Of a stretch of 64,000 nt of DNA, positions 25,908 through 40,100 are shown piece by piece. The stretch is from Mya arenaria. Taxonomy: Eukaryota; Mollusca; Bivalvia; Myida; Myidae. The position numbers and the translations under genes were made by a program. Within the stretch, counting starts at the first letter, position 1, and every line of letters begins with the position of its first letter. The DNA lies in contig NC_069124.1 in assembly GCF_026914265.1 (NCBI RefSeq), positions 5,351,213 to 5,415,212 of the forward strand. The letters are read 5' to 3'. A model generated the notes under the pieces. It made no database searches, was not told the origin of the DNA, and saw only the letters and a program-made list of their open reading frames with translations.

Positions 25908-27166
25908 TAAAACACGGATTGCCTGGGATTTTTTTTTTTTGGTTATTAGTGCAATTATATTTGGGCGAAGAGAACTGCGGTGTGTTGTGGATAAGCCAGT
26001 ATGGATTTATAAACTTCGATGATTTCCGAAGGCGGGTGTTGCCCAATACTTCTCGTGTTTACTATTGCTGACGTATATTTACGAGTTTACGTTGTAGGAA
26101 GTGCGGGGGCTCTTCTTACCCGACTCTTAAGATTTTACTGTGCCAAATAAGTGTGAACTTCAAATAAATTGTTGTAAAGATACTCGTGGAAAAAAGAAAC
26201 CGAGCATGATACGGAACATCAAAATATATGTTCGCTGATTATACATTGTTTACCTCAATTATTTAAGCTTTTATGCGACTCTGATACAGAGGACATGTGA
26301 CAATTTTCAGAATTGCATCACCTGTTAATTTTTGTATTTTGATTGAAGGTTTCTCTAAGATGCAGTAGATATAGCATGTGTTGTGTTGCATGCACAGTTT
26401 CTTTGTTCCGCTAGTGGGAATATTTTCCGAAACTCATAATAGTATGTATATTTTCTTCTCGATCAGAGTTCATACATTGATGAGCGTTGTTTTCATAACA
26501 TACAGTGTACATAGTGTTTTGGTGATTAAGTTATGCAACATGCAGCTTACTTTAATACTGTTAATAGTGCTTTATGTGTCTGTAACTTGCTGTTTTATTG
26601 TCAAGAGATTTACTGTATTTCCATAAAATCTGCATTATCACGTCTTGCCAGAATGCACAAAATTCAATCCTATTGTATTTACTTTGTATAAATGATATAT
26701 GTCTAAATGATTTCCATAAAGTTGTTGAGTTATTTATGAAGATGTATCCTATAAACCAGTGCGTAGATCTGGACCACGTGTTCGGTACGTTTTTGTACAT
26801 TGAATATGGTTTAATGTGATGTTATGGAATAATAATCTATTTATTACATACACCATACTCTTGGCGGTATTACCTGTTAACGAACGAATAAATGGAAACA
26901 AGCATCCACAGAGCGTTGTTGATTTATGAAATGAAGCTATAAGTAAACAACAAAACTACCTTTGATGAAAGGGAGAAAACTCTTAAAACACTCTTTCATA
27001 CAGTAAATACCACAATATTCATGGACAGTATAAAACACACACCTATGCCAAACAGTGTAACCTAACCTAGTAGTCCGATAAATATAGGCTGCAACAAGGT
27101 AGAGAGTTTGACAACTCTATGGACCCCGCCCTTCCGCCTGCCAAAGGTAACCACTCGTACCCATTT
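25908..27166 (+). other. 3' UTR of the large gene and intergenic sequence
   Basis: Follows the TGA at 25905-25907. A T run lies at 25930-25940. AATAAA occurs at 26163-26168 and again at 26887-26892, offering short and long 3' ends. No other gene seen. Confidence 0.5.
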
Positions 27167-27170
27167 TTAA

Positions 27171-27485
27171 AGCTGCACTCTCACAGATGGACTGTTTTGA
27201 CAATTTATTTCATTTTTTTGTCTTAGAATGAGCCAATTTGCTTAAAGGTCTGACAACCAGTGATATAGGACTGGTGACAAAAGATCAGGTCGCAATTTTC
27301 CATATTTACGTTCGAAATTGATGTTTTATGCCAATAACTCATTTATCTTAAAGTGTTTGTAACGCTTTTAGCCATGTCACCAGTATTATATCACTGGTTT
27401 CCAGATATTTAAGCCAAAATTTGTTCATTCCAATACACAAAATCAAAAAAGTTATCAAAATGGTCAATCTGTTAAGAGTGCAGCT
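27171..27485. mobile_element. Palindromic MITE flanked by TTAA
   Basis: The 315-bp element begins AGCTGCACTCTCACAGAT and ends AGAGTGCAGCT. The two halves are imperfect reverse complements over most of their length, including the pair CCAGTGATATA / TATATCACTGG. It is flanked on both sides by TTAA (27167-27170 and 27486-27489), the target-site type of piggyBac and Kolobok transposons. It has no coding capacity. Confidence 0.85.
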
Positions 27486-27489
27486 TTAA

Positions 27490-28101
27490 TATGGACTCTT
27501 GAAAGCAAGGAATGGTAAATTGTATGTTCAATATTTAATAATACAAACAATACAACATCTGACAAACATGACATATATGTGTAGGAATAAAGAACAAAGC
27601 TAACACATTGCACTTTTGAGCATCAAGGAAGTTAACAATAATATTCTTCAAGCAAAATAATGATAAATTCATGCATTAGAAAATGTGACCTTTTTGAACA
27701 GATAACAATATATATATGTATTACTTCTTATATGAATGACTTTTGCTTATTGACTTTTAATGGTTTCTACCATATCCTGGATTTTGAACTAATGCAGGCT
27801 TTTACATGATGTGTTGAACGAGAAAAAATATAACTGGAGTAATAGTGGAGTAAAATTGACTGTACAGAGTGTTGTTCATTAATGTTGCTCCTGTCTTCTG
27901 ATCATTTATATATTATCCCTGATTACAAATAACTTTCAACAAACAGTCTCACAATTCTCATCAAAACTCTACATAAATAATTCAACCAAACTGCAACAAT
28001 TCTACTTATCAACATCCTTACACTTCAACTGGACTTGTTTGACATTCATACTCTTTATATCAACAACTACTATTCCAGAGATCATAAAGTTTTAAGGCAC
28101 G
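27490..28101. other. Region downstream of EMC7
   Basis: AT-rich gap between the MITE and the EMC7 stop codon. It should hold the EMC7 3' UTR. No clear AATAAA was found on the minus strand close to the stop; a variant ATTAAA lies near 27755. Confidence 0.4.
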
Positions 28102-31100
28102 CTATCTTCTCTTGTCCTTCTTGGAAGGTTTTGATGTGCTTCCTCCGCCCAGCCAGCCGGCCAACTTCTCAGAGATGTCTGGCATCGCCGACCGATCGTT
28201 CAGCGCCTTCATCTGACTCTGCATCTCCTGAAATAAAACAACAAATTTGAACACCTGTGTTACAGAGACACTAATTATGACCAAGTTTCAGGAGGGAATG
28301 GTGAAAATGGTTTAATTATATTGATAACTATAACTGCTCAGACTGCAGCTTCATAAAGCAAAGAAATCCATGTAAGTTTTATTTTTTTCTGCCTGTAAGT
28401 TACATAGTAATGGCTATTGACAGACAAATTTAATCTTTGGTTATTTATCAATCTTGAAGAAACTTGTGTTTGCACATCTGTTGTATTATAAGTATTTACA
28501 CCTTTGTACCTTATACCTTAACTTAATAAGTAAGGTATAAATTGCTTTGAGGTTCTTTCATTGATTTTAAGGCAATAGCAGTTCAAGAATCAACATTGAT
28601 TGAATCTGTGTGTGCACCACTTCATTATATTTATACACCATGCAAATAAGCTCCAATAATATATGTCTGTAAGACTTACAGTGTAAGTTACACAGTTCTA
28701 GTTTGGGATTGACAAATTTAAGGGCATTTTCTATTAACTGTATATGGTAATTACTCTCATTAACCTGATCCTATTCTGGCATGCACCACTGCACTATAGT
28801 TATTCACGCTTCAAAAGAGTTGCATAAGTTTCTGTTCATAAGATACATGGCAATGGCTATAAATGGATATCAATTAAAGGGGAATAACTCAAGTGTTATC
28901 CTTCTTCTTCCGTACTTGTACTGAGCTCACTCTGAAGTGTTATGGTACGGTGTGTATGTACAACAAGGATAGTGTGAGGCCCGCAAGTATTTACAGTGCA
29001 GGTTTAAAAATAAAAGCATTCCCTGAATCCCTCGGCCAGACCCCTCTAGAATACCTCAACGCTATCAGCAGTGGTCAGTGCTGCTGGAAGAACATGACCA
29101 GTTTGGTGTTAGTGCAGCCTTCTACCAGTGGTTACCAGTCTAGGTCACTGAACATCTGCCTAGTGTAGTCGCCCTTCAAAAATCTTGCAGCATGACGCTG
29201 TACGGCTTCTAGTTGGTCCATATTGGTCTTCGTGTATCGTCCCATGCTGGGCTGGCAAACTCTAGGATTGGCCTTACAAGAGTTTGGTAGTATTGTGCCT
29301 TGATATTTGTTGTGGGCATCTTGATAGGTTCCTTCTTAGGACAAGCAGGTTGTTGATTCCTTTTTATGCAGTCTTGGATACATGTTTGTTCCAATAGAGC
29401 TTCTCATGAATGCCGAGGTACCTTGCATCATGGAGTTGTTCACCACAGATGTAGTATGGCAAGATGATGAGGCTTCTTTTCCTAGTAATCTTATGAACCC
29501 ACATTTTGGGTTAAAAGATATGAAGCAGTCTTTCTCCCACTGCTGGAGCTGATCCAGGTCTATTTGCAGGGCATGGGAGTCTTTATTTTTGTAACCTTCA
29601 AGTAAAGGAGGCCGTCATCTGCAAAGAGTCTGTATGTGAATGTTGCTTTCGTGGGGAGGTTATTTATGTATAGGAAGAACAGTAGTGGACCAATTACTGA
29701 TCCCTGTCGAAGTCTGGATGTTGCTGGCACGGACGCAGAGGTTGTTCCTTTAAAAGAGCGGGCTTTAACCAGGTTTTTCTGTCTATGGCTGGAGAGGAAA
29801 TCTCTGATCCAGAACAGGTAAGGCCTGAGGATACCATAATAGTCAAGCTTGGCTGCTAGGCACTCGTGCTAGACCTTCTCAAAGGATTTACCTAAGACAA
29901 CTAGTATGGCCTCTATTTGTTCACTTCTTCTAGGCCTTTGGCCAGGTTGTTCAGTGTAAGGACAAGCTGTCTCTCTGTTAAAGAGTTTCTTGTGGGAGCC
30001 ATGTTGTTGTTCGCATAATATATCATGTTTGTCAAGGTGTTTCATGATGTGGCTATGTATAATGTTCTCTACAACCTTGCAGCAGGCAGATGTAAGTGGT
30101 ATTGGCCTGTAGCTGGGTCACTGTGATCTCCCTTTTTTAAAATGAGGGTGATATTTGCCTGCATCCTGTCTGTGAGCATCTTGCCCTGTCTGATTGAAGC
30201 TTAAAATAGAAGGGTTAAGAATGGAGTTCATGATGTGGAGATGTCTTTGTGGGAATGTTGTGTGGGCTAGTCACTTTGTACCAGTCTAAGTTTGCTAAAA
30301 GTTTGTGGACTCGTTCACCGTGGCATTGCAGGAAGACAGATTGGCCTACCTCTGGTATGTGGGAGTTGTCCTCTTTGGTAAAAACATTTCTGAATTGGGC
30401 GTTTATGATAGTGGCCTTGGCAGCAGGACTGCTGTGAGAAACACCTTATTTCAAGCGGGAGATTCTGCAGCTTTCACTAGGGAGTAAAGTTCTTCTAGTT
30501 TCTGATGTCTGTGTAGTTGTTGTAAGCCTTCCTGCATTTAATGTTACTAAACAGATCTTGATGAAACTTCTGCGTGCTTCAGAGCAATGAAGTAATACAT
30601 AATCAATACATATATGTCTACATAAGCAATTCCACTGAATATACAAATAAGGCTTTTTTAATAAAGAAGAAGGAAATTAACTTTTCATTCAGAATAATAG
30701 TAGGAATAAGTGGCTTTAAAAATAAGAAGGGAAACAAATTCAGAGGGAGTCAGAAATAGATTGTTGTTAATGGATTAATTCAAGCCTATTTTTCATTAAA
30801 ATAAGGAACTCAATCACGATTTAAATAGTCTTAGAAGTAACCCGATTCAACAAAAAGCTTAAAAGTTAAGTTTTTCTTATGTTTGTGTATGGGTCCTTGT
30901 GGGTGTGAGGCTTTGTTGTCATTCTTTATTTTTTTCCTTAACTATACCGGCTTGGTTCACACCCCTTCAGATGCATTACCAGAAAAAAATAGGTGCCCAA
31001 ACATGAGGGAGTCCCTTTAAGGACAATGAGGGGGTAAGACTTCATCTGGATCAAACTTAAGCATGCTACATGTACGGTTATACACACTTTATATAAAGAG

Positions 31101-34100
31101 AATTATTTCTGTATATAACTTTGATAGAAATATCTCCAAAGGAAAGGAGGGACAGACAACGCCATAAATACATACCTCCACTGCATTTGTTTTTTTATAC
31201 AAGTTTCTTTAATGTACGTTGGTTTGTTACATTACTCATTAATTTATTAACTCATTTAATATCTCGGAAAATCATTTTGTATGAAAACAAACAATGTATC
31301 AATCATTTTAATTGATACTCAGACAACAGATAGATGGGATGACAGACAGACCACATCATAACAAGCAACTATGGTTTACCTTTTGTGCTTCTGGATCTGC
31401 AGCATTCATCATCTTTGGGAGAACCATTATCATCACCAATGGCAAAACCATCGTCAAAACCTGCAGTTCAAGTAGTCATGAATAAAGAATGTTTGATATG
31501 TATAAAAAAATAAAATATTTAGAATAAATTAGAACAACTACATTTAGACAACCTACAAAAAAGAACTAACACTTGATAAAAAAATATGTTTTTCTCTACT
31601 TTGTTACTATCAATTGAACATATCATTTATTCTTCTTATCCCATATCTTGAAAAACATGTGTCAAAGGACCTATCAAAGATATGCATGATGTCGCCATAT
31701 GTACTGATTCAAACAATAAATATATTAAATATGTGAGTCACTAAAACGTGATATTGATTAAGCAAATTTTACAGCTACCAGTATGCATCTGCCTTTTTAC
31801 ATTGTGTGATGCATGTTTATCCATCAAATTCATACCATCGGATTCATTAGGAAATCTGTAAGTTTCCACTGTTCACGTTTCTGGAAATAGTTTGGCTTTC
31901 TCCTCTCGCGAAACTCAAGGGGGTAATGGACAGTCTTGACCACAGATGGCTGGAGGTGATTGACCTTGCGAGCTCTCTTCTTGCCTTTCCCATTGATGTC
32001 CACTCTCATTGGTTCAAACAAGTAGTCTGGATTTTGAACATCAACCACATAGGTTCCTGATGGGATTCCATTTATGACAAAACTTCCATCACTTCTGTAA
32101 CAGAGAAGAAAAATACATGATGTATTTCAGTGTCAAATATTGTGCGTTATTGTTTGTTCCTTTATTTGTTCATTTATATAACACCTCTTATTTAACCATT
32201 ACACAGTCGCTCTATGGTGAGCACTGAAGACAAAATGGAGTTCAATGTCAAATTTCAGCAAATAAAGAGTTTTAGCACATGCAATAAAAAAGTATGTTTG
32301 ATGTATGCAATAGAAAAAATAATATAAACATTGAATATTTTAGAATTGCTGTTTATCTGTGTCTGAAATATCTGGGCATTGCATGGAAGAACTTAACTAA
32401 CTGTACCCTGACCAAATTTTTCATTCAACAATGAACCACATTTATGTACATACTCATACATTTTCCAAAACTACAAGTGCCATACATTTAAACTTTTTTA
32501 TTATTGTAGTCACAGGGATGATAATAGAGCCAAGTTGCCAATCCTGAAAATTTCTGCATGGGGTTCAGGGGGCCGCTGAAGGCCCCCGATGGGTCCAGGG
32601 CAAAGCCCTGGTGTGGGGTTAAGGGGGGCGAAGCCCCCCGAAGCTTTCCGTATTTCAGGGATTCTAATACCCTTTTTTGCCTTAGAATGGAGTACACCTT
32701 TCGGTTTGGTAGATATAATTATGTTCAACACGAGACATCCACAATCAGAACAATTATCAGGAATCTTAGCAGTGAAGTTTAACACCTTTGTCTTAAAACA
32801 AAGTTAAATTTACTTTTTTTACCTGAAGTCACAGGCGTAAGACATGTACCTGACATTTTGGTTCAGTTGTCCACTTCCCATAATACTCAACTGGCTATGA
32901 TCAAATGCCTGTGTATGAACAGTCTACACTGTGGGATGTTTGATTTATAATAGTGAACAACATATCGATTATCATGCTTGCAAATGTTTATTGTAAAAGT
33001 GTTAATTATTCAATTTTAAGTATCATATAAAGAGTATTTATTCCATTTACTGCACATTTGATGAGAATGTATTGTTATTAATTATTATATATATTATTCC
33101 AAGTAATATCCAAGCGGGACTTAAATGCTTTGGCAGCGTAGCCGTTGTGGACATTGTGGACTTTGACGTATTCTGGTCCCTAAGCAAGATTTTTTCCCCT
33201 CATGGTGTTACATGAGTCCAGTAGCACAAAAACTTGATTGTCCCATGGCAGTTCAAGTCTCTCAAATAGGATTTCAAATTCTATGAAAATTGATTCAGAA
33301 TCAGCCCTAGTGATTTTTAAGGAGGCCAAATGTCTCAACACTATTTCTTTCTCTATAGCAGAAAAATAGCTGCAACAGTTTTCTCATTGTGTTTGTTGAC
33401 TTGTCTTAGTTGCAGGGATGATAACAGAGCCAAGTTGCCAATCCTGAAAATGTCTGCGTCGGGTTCAGGGGGCCGCTTAAGGCCCCCGATGGGTCCAGGG
33501 CAAAGCCCTGGTGGGGGGCCAAGGGGGGCGAAGCCCCCCGAAGCTTTAAGTATTTCAGGGTTTCTCATACCCTTTTTTGCCTTAGAATAGTGTTCAAGGA
33601 GTACACCTTTCGGTTTGGTAGATATAATTATGTTCAACAGGAGACATCCGCAATCAGAACAATTATCAGGAATCTTAGCAGTGAAGTTAAACACCTTTGT
33701 CTTTAAACAAACTTAAATTTACTTTTTTACCTGAAGTCACAGGCATAAGACATGTACCTGACATTTTGGTTCAGTTGTCCACTTCCCATAAAACTCAACT
33801 GGCTATGATCAAATGCCTGTGTATGAACAGTCTACACTGTGGGATGTTTGATTTACAATAATGAACAACATATCAATTATCAAGCTTGCAAATGTTTATT
33901 GTAAAAGTGTTATTTAAATGCAGGGATGATAACAGAGCCAAGTTGCCAATCCTGAAAATGTCTGCGTCGGGTTCAGGGGGCCGCTTAAGGCCCCCGATGG
34001 GTCCAGGGCAAAGCCCTGGTGGGGGGCCAAGGGGGGCGAAGCCCCCCGAAGCTTTAAGTATTTCAGGGTTTCTCATACCCTTTTTTGCCTTAGAATAGTG

Positions 34101-37100
34101 TTCAAGGAGTACACCTTTCGGTTTGGTAGATATAATTATGTTCAACAGGAGACATCCGCAATCAGAACAATTATCAGGAATCTTAGCAGTGAAGTTAAAC
34201 ACCTTTGTCTTTAAACAAACTTAAATTTACTTTTTTACCTGAAGTCACAGGCATAAGACATGTACCTGACATTTTGGTTCAGTTGTCCACTTCCCATAAA
34301 ACTCAACTGGCTATGATCAAATGCCTGTGTATGAACAGTCTACACTGTGGGATGTTTGATTTACAATAATGAACAACATATCAATTATCAAGCTTGCAAA
34401 TGTTTATTGTAAAAGTGTTATTTATTCAATTTTTATATATCATAAAGAGTATTTATTCCACTATCTGCACATTTGATGAGAATATAATATTATTAATTAT
34501 TATATATATTATTCCAAGTAATATCCAAACGGGACTGTACATGCTTTGGCAGTGAGCCGTTGTGGTCATGTGTGTCGCCAATGTCTATGAGGTGAGGGAC
34601 AAGTTGACATATTCTGGTCTCAAAGCCAAAAAAAATTCCCCTCATGGTGTTACAGGAGTCCAGTAGCACACAAATTAGATTGTCCAGATTGTCCCACGTC
34701 AGTTCAAGTCTCTCAAACAGGCTTTCAAATTCCTTGAAAATTGATTCAGAATCAGCCCTTGTGATTTTTAAGGAGGCCAAATGTCTTGACACTATTTCTT
34801 TCTCTATAGCAGAAAAATAGCTGCAACAGATTGCTCATTGTTTGTGTTTGTTGACCCGTCTAAATTCAAACAAAACTGAGTTTCACTTAACTCCTCCACA
34901 AGTTCATCATCGAAATGGCTTGCCTCTCCCTAAGTCATCTTATATGATGCTGTACACCTTTGAAGTTTTAATTCGCTGAGAGCTTTTGTATCTTTGGCAA
35001 GTGTCTTAAGTAAGACTCACTACATGTGGTAACAGGGAGTATGGAAGGTCATGTTCAGCCATAAATCCAAGTATCATGGCCTCTGCATTGAATTGTCAGT
35101 CATTGACAGGAACAACTGGATGCACTGGCCGAGGTGTCTGTTCATCCCTGACTTTTGGAACCATCAACATACCTGGAAATTCAAATTACAACTATAGAAA
35201 TTAAATCTCACTCAAACTGGGTCCTCTAGAAGTTTTGTTGAACTGTCTCAAATAGAAAATAAACTGACTGCTCTTACTTAAATTAATATATATTACTACT
35301 ACAAAATAATTTTATGTATTCATTTGTTTTTAAATTTTCATTTGAACCTTCCAATATTATAGACAACAGCCACTTCTTATTGAAAACAATGCTTCAAACA
35401 TTATGGGAACAATAAAGAAACGGTTTAACAGCGTAAACTTCAATCGGCCAAATAAAATTTGTAAAATGAAAATCGATTATTATGACATAATCCGAATCGC
35501 GATGTCCGAAATATTGCTACATGCGCAAAAGCCATTCTCAGTTTGATCACATTCTATTAACTTAAAAAGAAACGTTTCGGGAATTTCTCTTAAAAATAAA
35601 TAGCAAATATACCTTTAAATCGACGAATGGATGTTTTTAGAAGTTGGTGGTGGTCGTTTTTTTTCCAATACTCGTTTATTCGTCTTCGTCGTCTGTCATA
35701 TCCGGATACTGTCTTCTAGTCCCATCGGTAATTTCCGTAATCACCCGATGCTAGCTTAACCAATCATATAGCTCGACTGCCAAGACGTAAATAGGTTCGA
35801 TAATTTCCGGCTTTACACTTCCGGAAAACTCACCTTTCGTACCCATATTGTTCGATCTGAGCTCGAATCGCTGCCAGTACCTCCCCCCTAGAAAAAACTC
35901 AACGGATTTACATTAATCTCAAAATCGTTCCGTGAGGCCTTAAATCCGGAATTCCGGATTAATCCGGAATTTTACCATCCCTGTAGTTGAAACAAAACCG
36001 AGATCCATTAACCCCCACATGTTCATCATTGAAATGGCTAGCCACTCCGTAAGTCATCTTGTATGATGCTGTACACCTTTGAAGTTTTTATTCGCTTTTG
36101 TATCTTTGGCAAGTGTCTTAAGTAAGGCACACTACTGTGGTGCCAGGGAGCATGTTCAGCCATAAATCCAAGTATCATGGCCTCTGGATTGAATTGTCAA
36201 TTGACAGGAACAACTGGATGCACTGGCTGTGGTGTCTGTTCATCCCTGACTTTTGTAACCATCAACATACCTGGAAATACAAATTACAACTATAGAATTT
36301 AAATCTCACTCAAACTGGGTCCTCAAGACGTTTTGTTGAACTGTCTCAATAGAAAATAGAATGACTGCCTCTACGTAATATGTATTACTACTACAAAATA
36401 TGTATTCATTTTTTTTTAAATTTGAACCAAACCAATTTTCATTTGAACCTCCCATATAGAATAATAAAGAAACGGTTTACAGCGTAAACTTCAATCAGCC
36501 AAATAAAATTTGTAAAATAAAAATCGATTATTATGACACAATCCGAATCGGGATGTCCGAAATAATGCTACATGCGCAAAATTCATTATCAGTTTGATCA
36601 CTTTCTATTAACTTAAAAAGAAACGTTTCGTGAATTTCTCTTGAAAATAAATGGCAAATATACCCTTAAAATCGACGAATTGATGTTTTTAGAAGTTGGT
36701 GGTGGTCGTTTTTTTCCCAATTTTCCAATACCCGTTTATTCGTCTTCGTCGTCTGTCATATCCAGGTACGACCATCCGGATACTGTCTTCTAGTCCCATC
36801 GGTAATTTCCGTAATCACCGGATGCTATCTTAACCAATCATATAGCTCGATTGCCCATTCGAGCTCCGAATGCTCGATTGCCAAGACGTAAATAGGTTCG
36901 TTAATTTCCGGCTTTACACTTCCGGAAAACTCACCTTTCGTACCCATATTGTTCGAACTGAGCTCGATTCGCTCCTGTACCCCCCCCCTAGAAAAAAACT
37001 CAACGGATTTACATTAATCTCAAAATCGATCCGTGAGGCCTTAAATCCGGAATTCCGGATTAATCCGGAATTTTATCATCCCTGTAGTCAGCTGATGATC

Positions 37101-40100
37101 AATTATAATCAACAATTGATCGGAAAGGCCTACATCGGCGACAATCGATAGTGAAATTTGAACAATCGATTAAAGAAACAAGGGACGTAACTGCTACCAA
37201 CTTATTTACTTATTTCTGGTTAATGCTAGTTTATGTTGAAATGTTAAGGTGTTACTATGTTAAGTTATGTACTCATATTCTTATCAAGGAAAATTCACTT
37301 CAGTACCTTATTACAAATTTACTTTGTAATTTAACTGCTAAAGGATTGGTTCTCAACTTTTCATGTTTGTGGTTTAAAAGTGATTTTTGAAACATGTTAC
37401 CGTTTACTTTTAACCATGTAAGAATTTAGTTTTAGTAAAACAGAAACTGCTCTTGTAAAACATATAGAATATTCAACTGCTTGTTGTACTCGTTACTGAC
37501 TGATTATTAAAATGAAATTGATATCTTTCTTTGTGTTTATTTAACACATGTATACAATACTAAATGTAAGACAAAATTAGAGCATGTGGTCTCATGTTCT
37601 GTAATAGTAACTTGTAAACACTAAATGATAGTCGCTTTCTGAATAAATAATGTTAATTTATATAAAGAAATTAATATTGTGGTGCTTAAAACTGGTGCAT
37701 GCTCTGTATCTGTATGCCTTAAATATGATGACCAAAGATAATTTAAATAATAATTAAATCAATTAATAATCGATCATTGATCGGTTTCATAAACCGATTA
37801 TTGATAGTAATTTTTCTGTCCGATTCCTGTAGTGTGTGTGGGTTAGAACCAGCTGCCCAGTTAGCTCAGTTGGTTAGAGCGCAGTGTTAGTGTTCAGGCG
37901 GACATGGGTTCGAGCCCCACACTGGGCGCACTTTTCCTCCCAGGTTTACTTTACTCGTGGCAGCTGTAAACGGCAGAAGTGCCTCCGTCGGCCTTAAAGG
38001 TTAATGAGGGGAGGAGTGTAGTGTGTGTGGGTTAGAACCAGCCGCCTAGTTAGCTCAGTTGGTTAGAGCGTCGTGCTAGTGTTCCAGCGGTTGTGGGTTC
38101 GAGTCTCACACTGGGCGCACTTTTCCTCCCAGGTTTACTTCACTGGTGGCAGCGGTTAACGGCAGGAGTGCCTCTGTCGGCCTTAAAGGTTAATGAGGGG
38201 AGGAGTGTAGTGTGTGTGTGGGTAAGAACCAGCCGCCCGGTTAGCTCAGTTGGTTAGAATCGTGCAAGTGTTCCGGCGGTCGTGGGTTCGAGCCCCACAC
38301 CGGGCGCACTTTTCCTCCAAGGTTTACTTTATTCCCAACACTAGTTATTGTAGTCCAGGGCTGTCTTTCCAATCATGTTGGGCGGAATTTAGCCCCATTC
38401 CCCTACTAAAAAAGTAGATATTTCACTCCATATTGTCTATAGAATCAAGTTATCACTAATGTTAATGTACTTGTCTATATGAGTGTTTTGACAAAACAAT
38501 ACACTTTATTTGAGAAAAAAAATATTTGTGTATATTCGAAAGGAAACACCTATATTAGTGGGTTGGACTTTCATAGGATTGATGCTGTGTGCCTTTAATG
38601 AGGTGATAGGGATGACAATTATTATGTCCCATTATGTTTTGTCTTTGATGTATCAAGGCCAGTTTTGTAAGGGAGAAAAAGTGTGATAAAGACATATATG
38701 CATATTATTTATCTTTGATATACTCAAAATTGAGTAAAATGTACACTGAGAGAATAATTAAGATTTCCAAATTCATTTATTCTTCCCTTGCATTATATGT
38801 TACAATGAAAGTGTGCTAAGTTATTTTGTGCATATTGTATGCTGTGGAGTGTGATTCCTGCCATCGCTGGCAACACCGGATTAACTTAGTTTATAGCTTT
38901 ATAACCTTGAATTAATATTATTCCCAAGTTTAAATTGATGCAACATTCAACATACTGCAGTCTTCCCAAAACTGTAAAAAAGACAGGCACTTGAAAGTTA
39001 TTGCTTGTCCGAAAAAATATTTGCCTATCTGAACAAAGATGTCATTAAATAGTATACAGAAATGATAAAACTGATTTAATGCTTTCCTGATTTAATCCAC
39101 AAAATCAACCACATAAACACTACATGGACATGTCATCCAGAAAAACTAAACAAACTTAGGCTTACAAAAAATATTTCAACACCGCAACCATTTAGTGTTT
39201 TTCGATTTTTCCACCAACCGCCACCATTTTGACTGAAGCCAAAGCATATTAAGTGCTGACAATTCTGATTGAGCCTTGATGCAAACCAAGAACCAATCAA
39301 AACAGTTGTTATAAAATGCTGTTACAGATGCAATATATTTACTCATTTATCCCCGGCAATCAACATGATGTTATGTGACATCAAATCTCAATATGGGACG
39401 ACTAACCACCACTTAGACAAATAATCAGCGAACAGTTTGTACAGACATTTCGCTTTTAGGTACCTTTTTCGCTATTTAGTTGTCTCAAAATATGTTGGTC
39501 ATCTAGACAGCCATACAAAAGAGCTGCCGGACCCATACAAAATTTGCCGGACATGCTGCACACTGTTTCAAATATATATGAACACACTTATTTTGTTCAA
39601 TGTCTTTAAATTTTTGAGATAATGCATCCCTACGGCAATTTGCTATTGATAAACATTGCTTTAATTGAGCTTTTCAAATTGCACTTTGATTGCTCAAATG
39701 AACAACACAACTATTCAATATTATTACTTGTGTGTTATTTTGACATGCATGCAATAAAGTCCCATGTCATGCATTTTACACACTTTAATCTAGGTCTTGT
39801 TAACTATGGCATGTATGGCCCTGAGAGTATTGACTGTAAAAATACCATGTTGGCTTGTATCTGTATCTGTATCTGTATGGGTACGTCGTAGTAACCAATT
39901 CTGGCTTTAACACGACGGGCTTGTTGCGTGTTTCAACCTTCTGAACATTAACATGAAAAAATCCACTACTTTGCGCCTGTTGAAATGCAGACATATAAAG
40001 CAAAACAGTTTACAAAATTGAAGACGATGATAGTCTCTTATAATATCATCAAAAGTTTGATAATCCTAGATCTAAGAAAATACATAAATTAGTGTAATGT

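Larger units (their letters stand above)
32513..37084 (-). mobile_element. Outer hAT-like DNA transposon, split by a second copy
   Basis: The termini are inverted: the left end reads CAGGGATGATAATAG and the right end reads TTTTATCATCCCTG. The element is flanked by a direct repeat TAGTCA (32507-32512 and 37085-37090). It is split between 33412 and 35984 by a second element of the same family. The minus strand would be the coding strand. This copy is older: it differs from the inner one at many bases and indels, and only scraps of transposase remain. It sits in EMC7 intron 1. Excision of both copies would restore the intron. Confidence 0.8.

Noticed and set aside
33330-34202. Glycine/proline-rich open frames on both strands
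   Set aside because: They are translations of the GC hairpins at the transposon end and repeat with each copy.
37855-38305. Three functional tRNA genes
   Set aside because: Each tRNA-like part is fused to the same SINE tail in tandem, and the anticodon arms do not fold cleanly.
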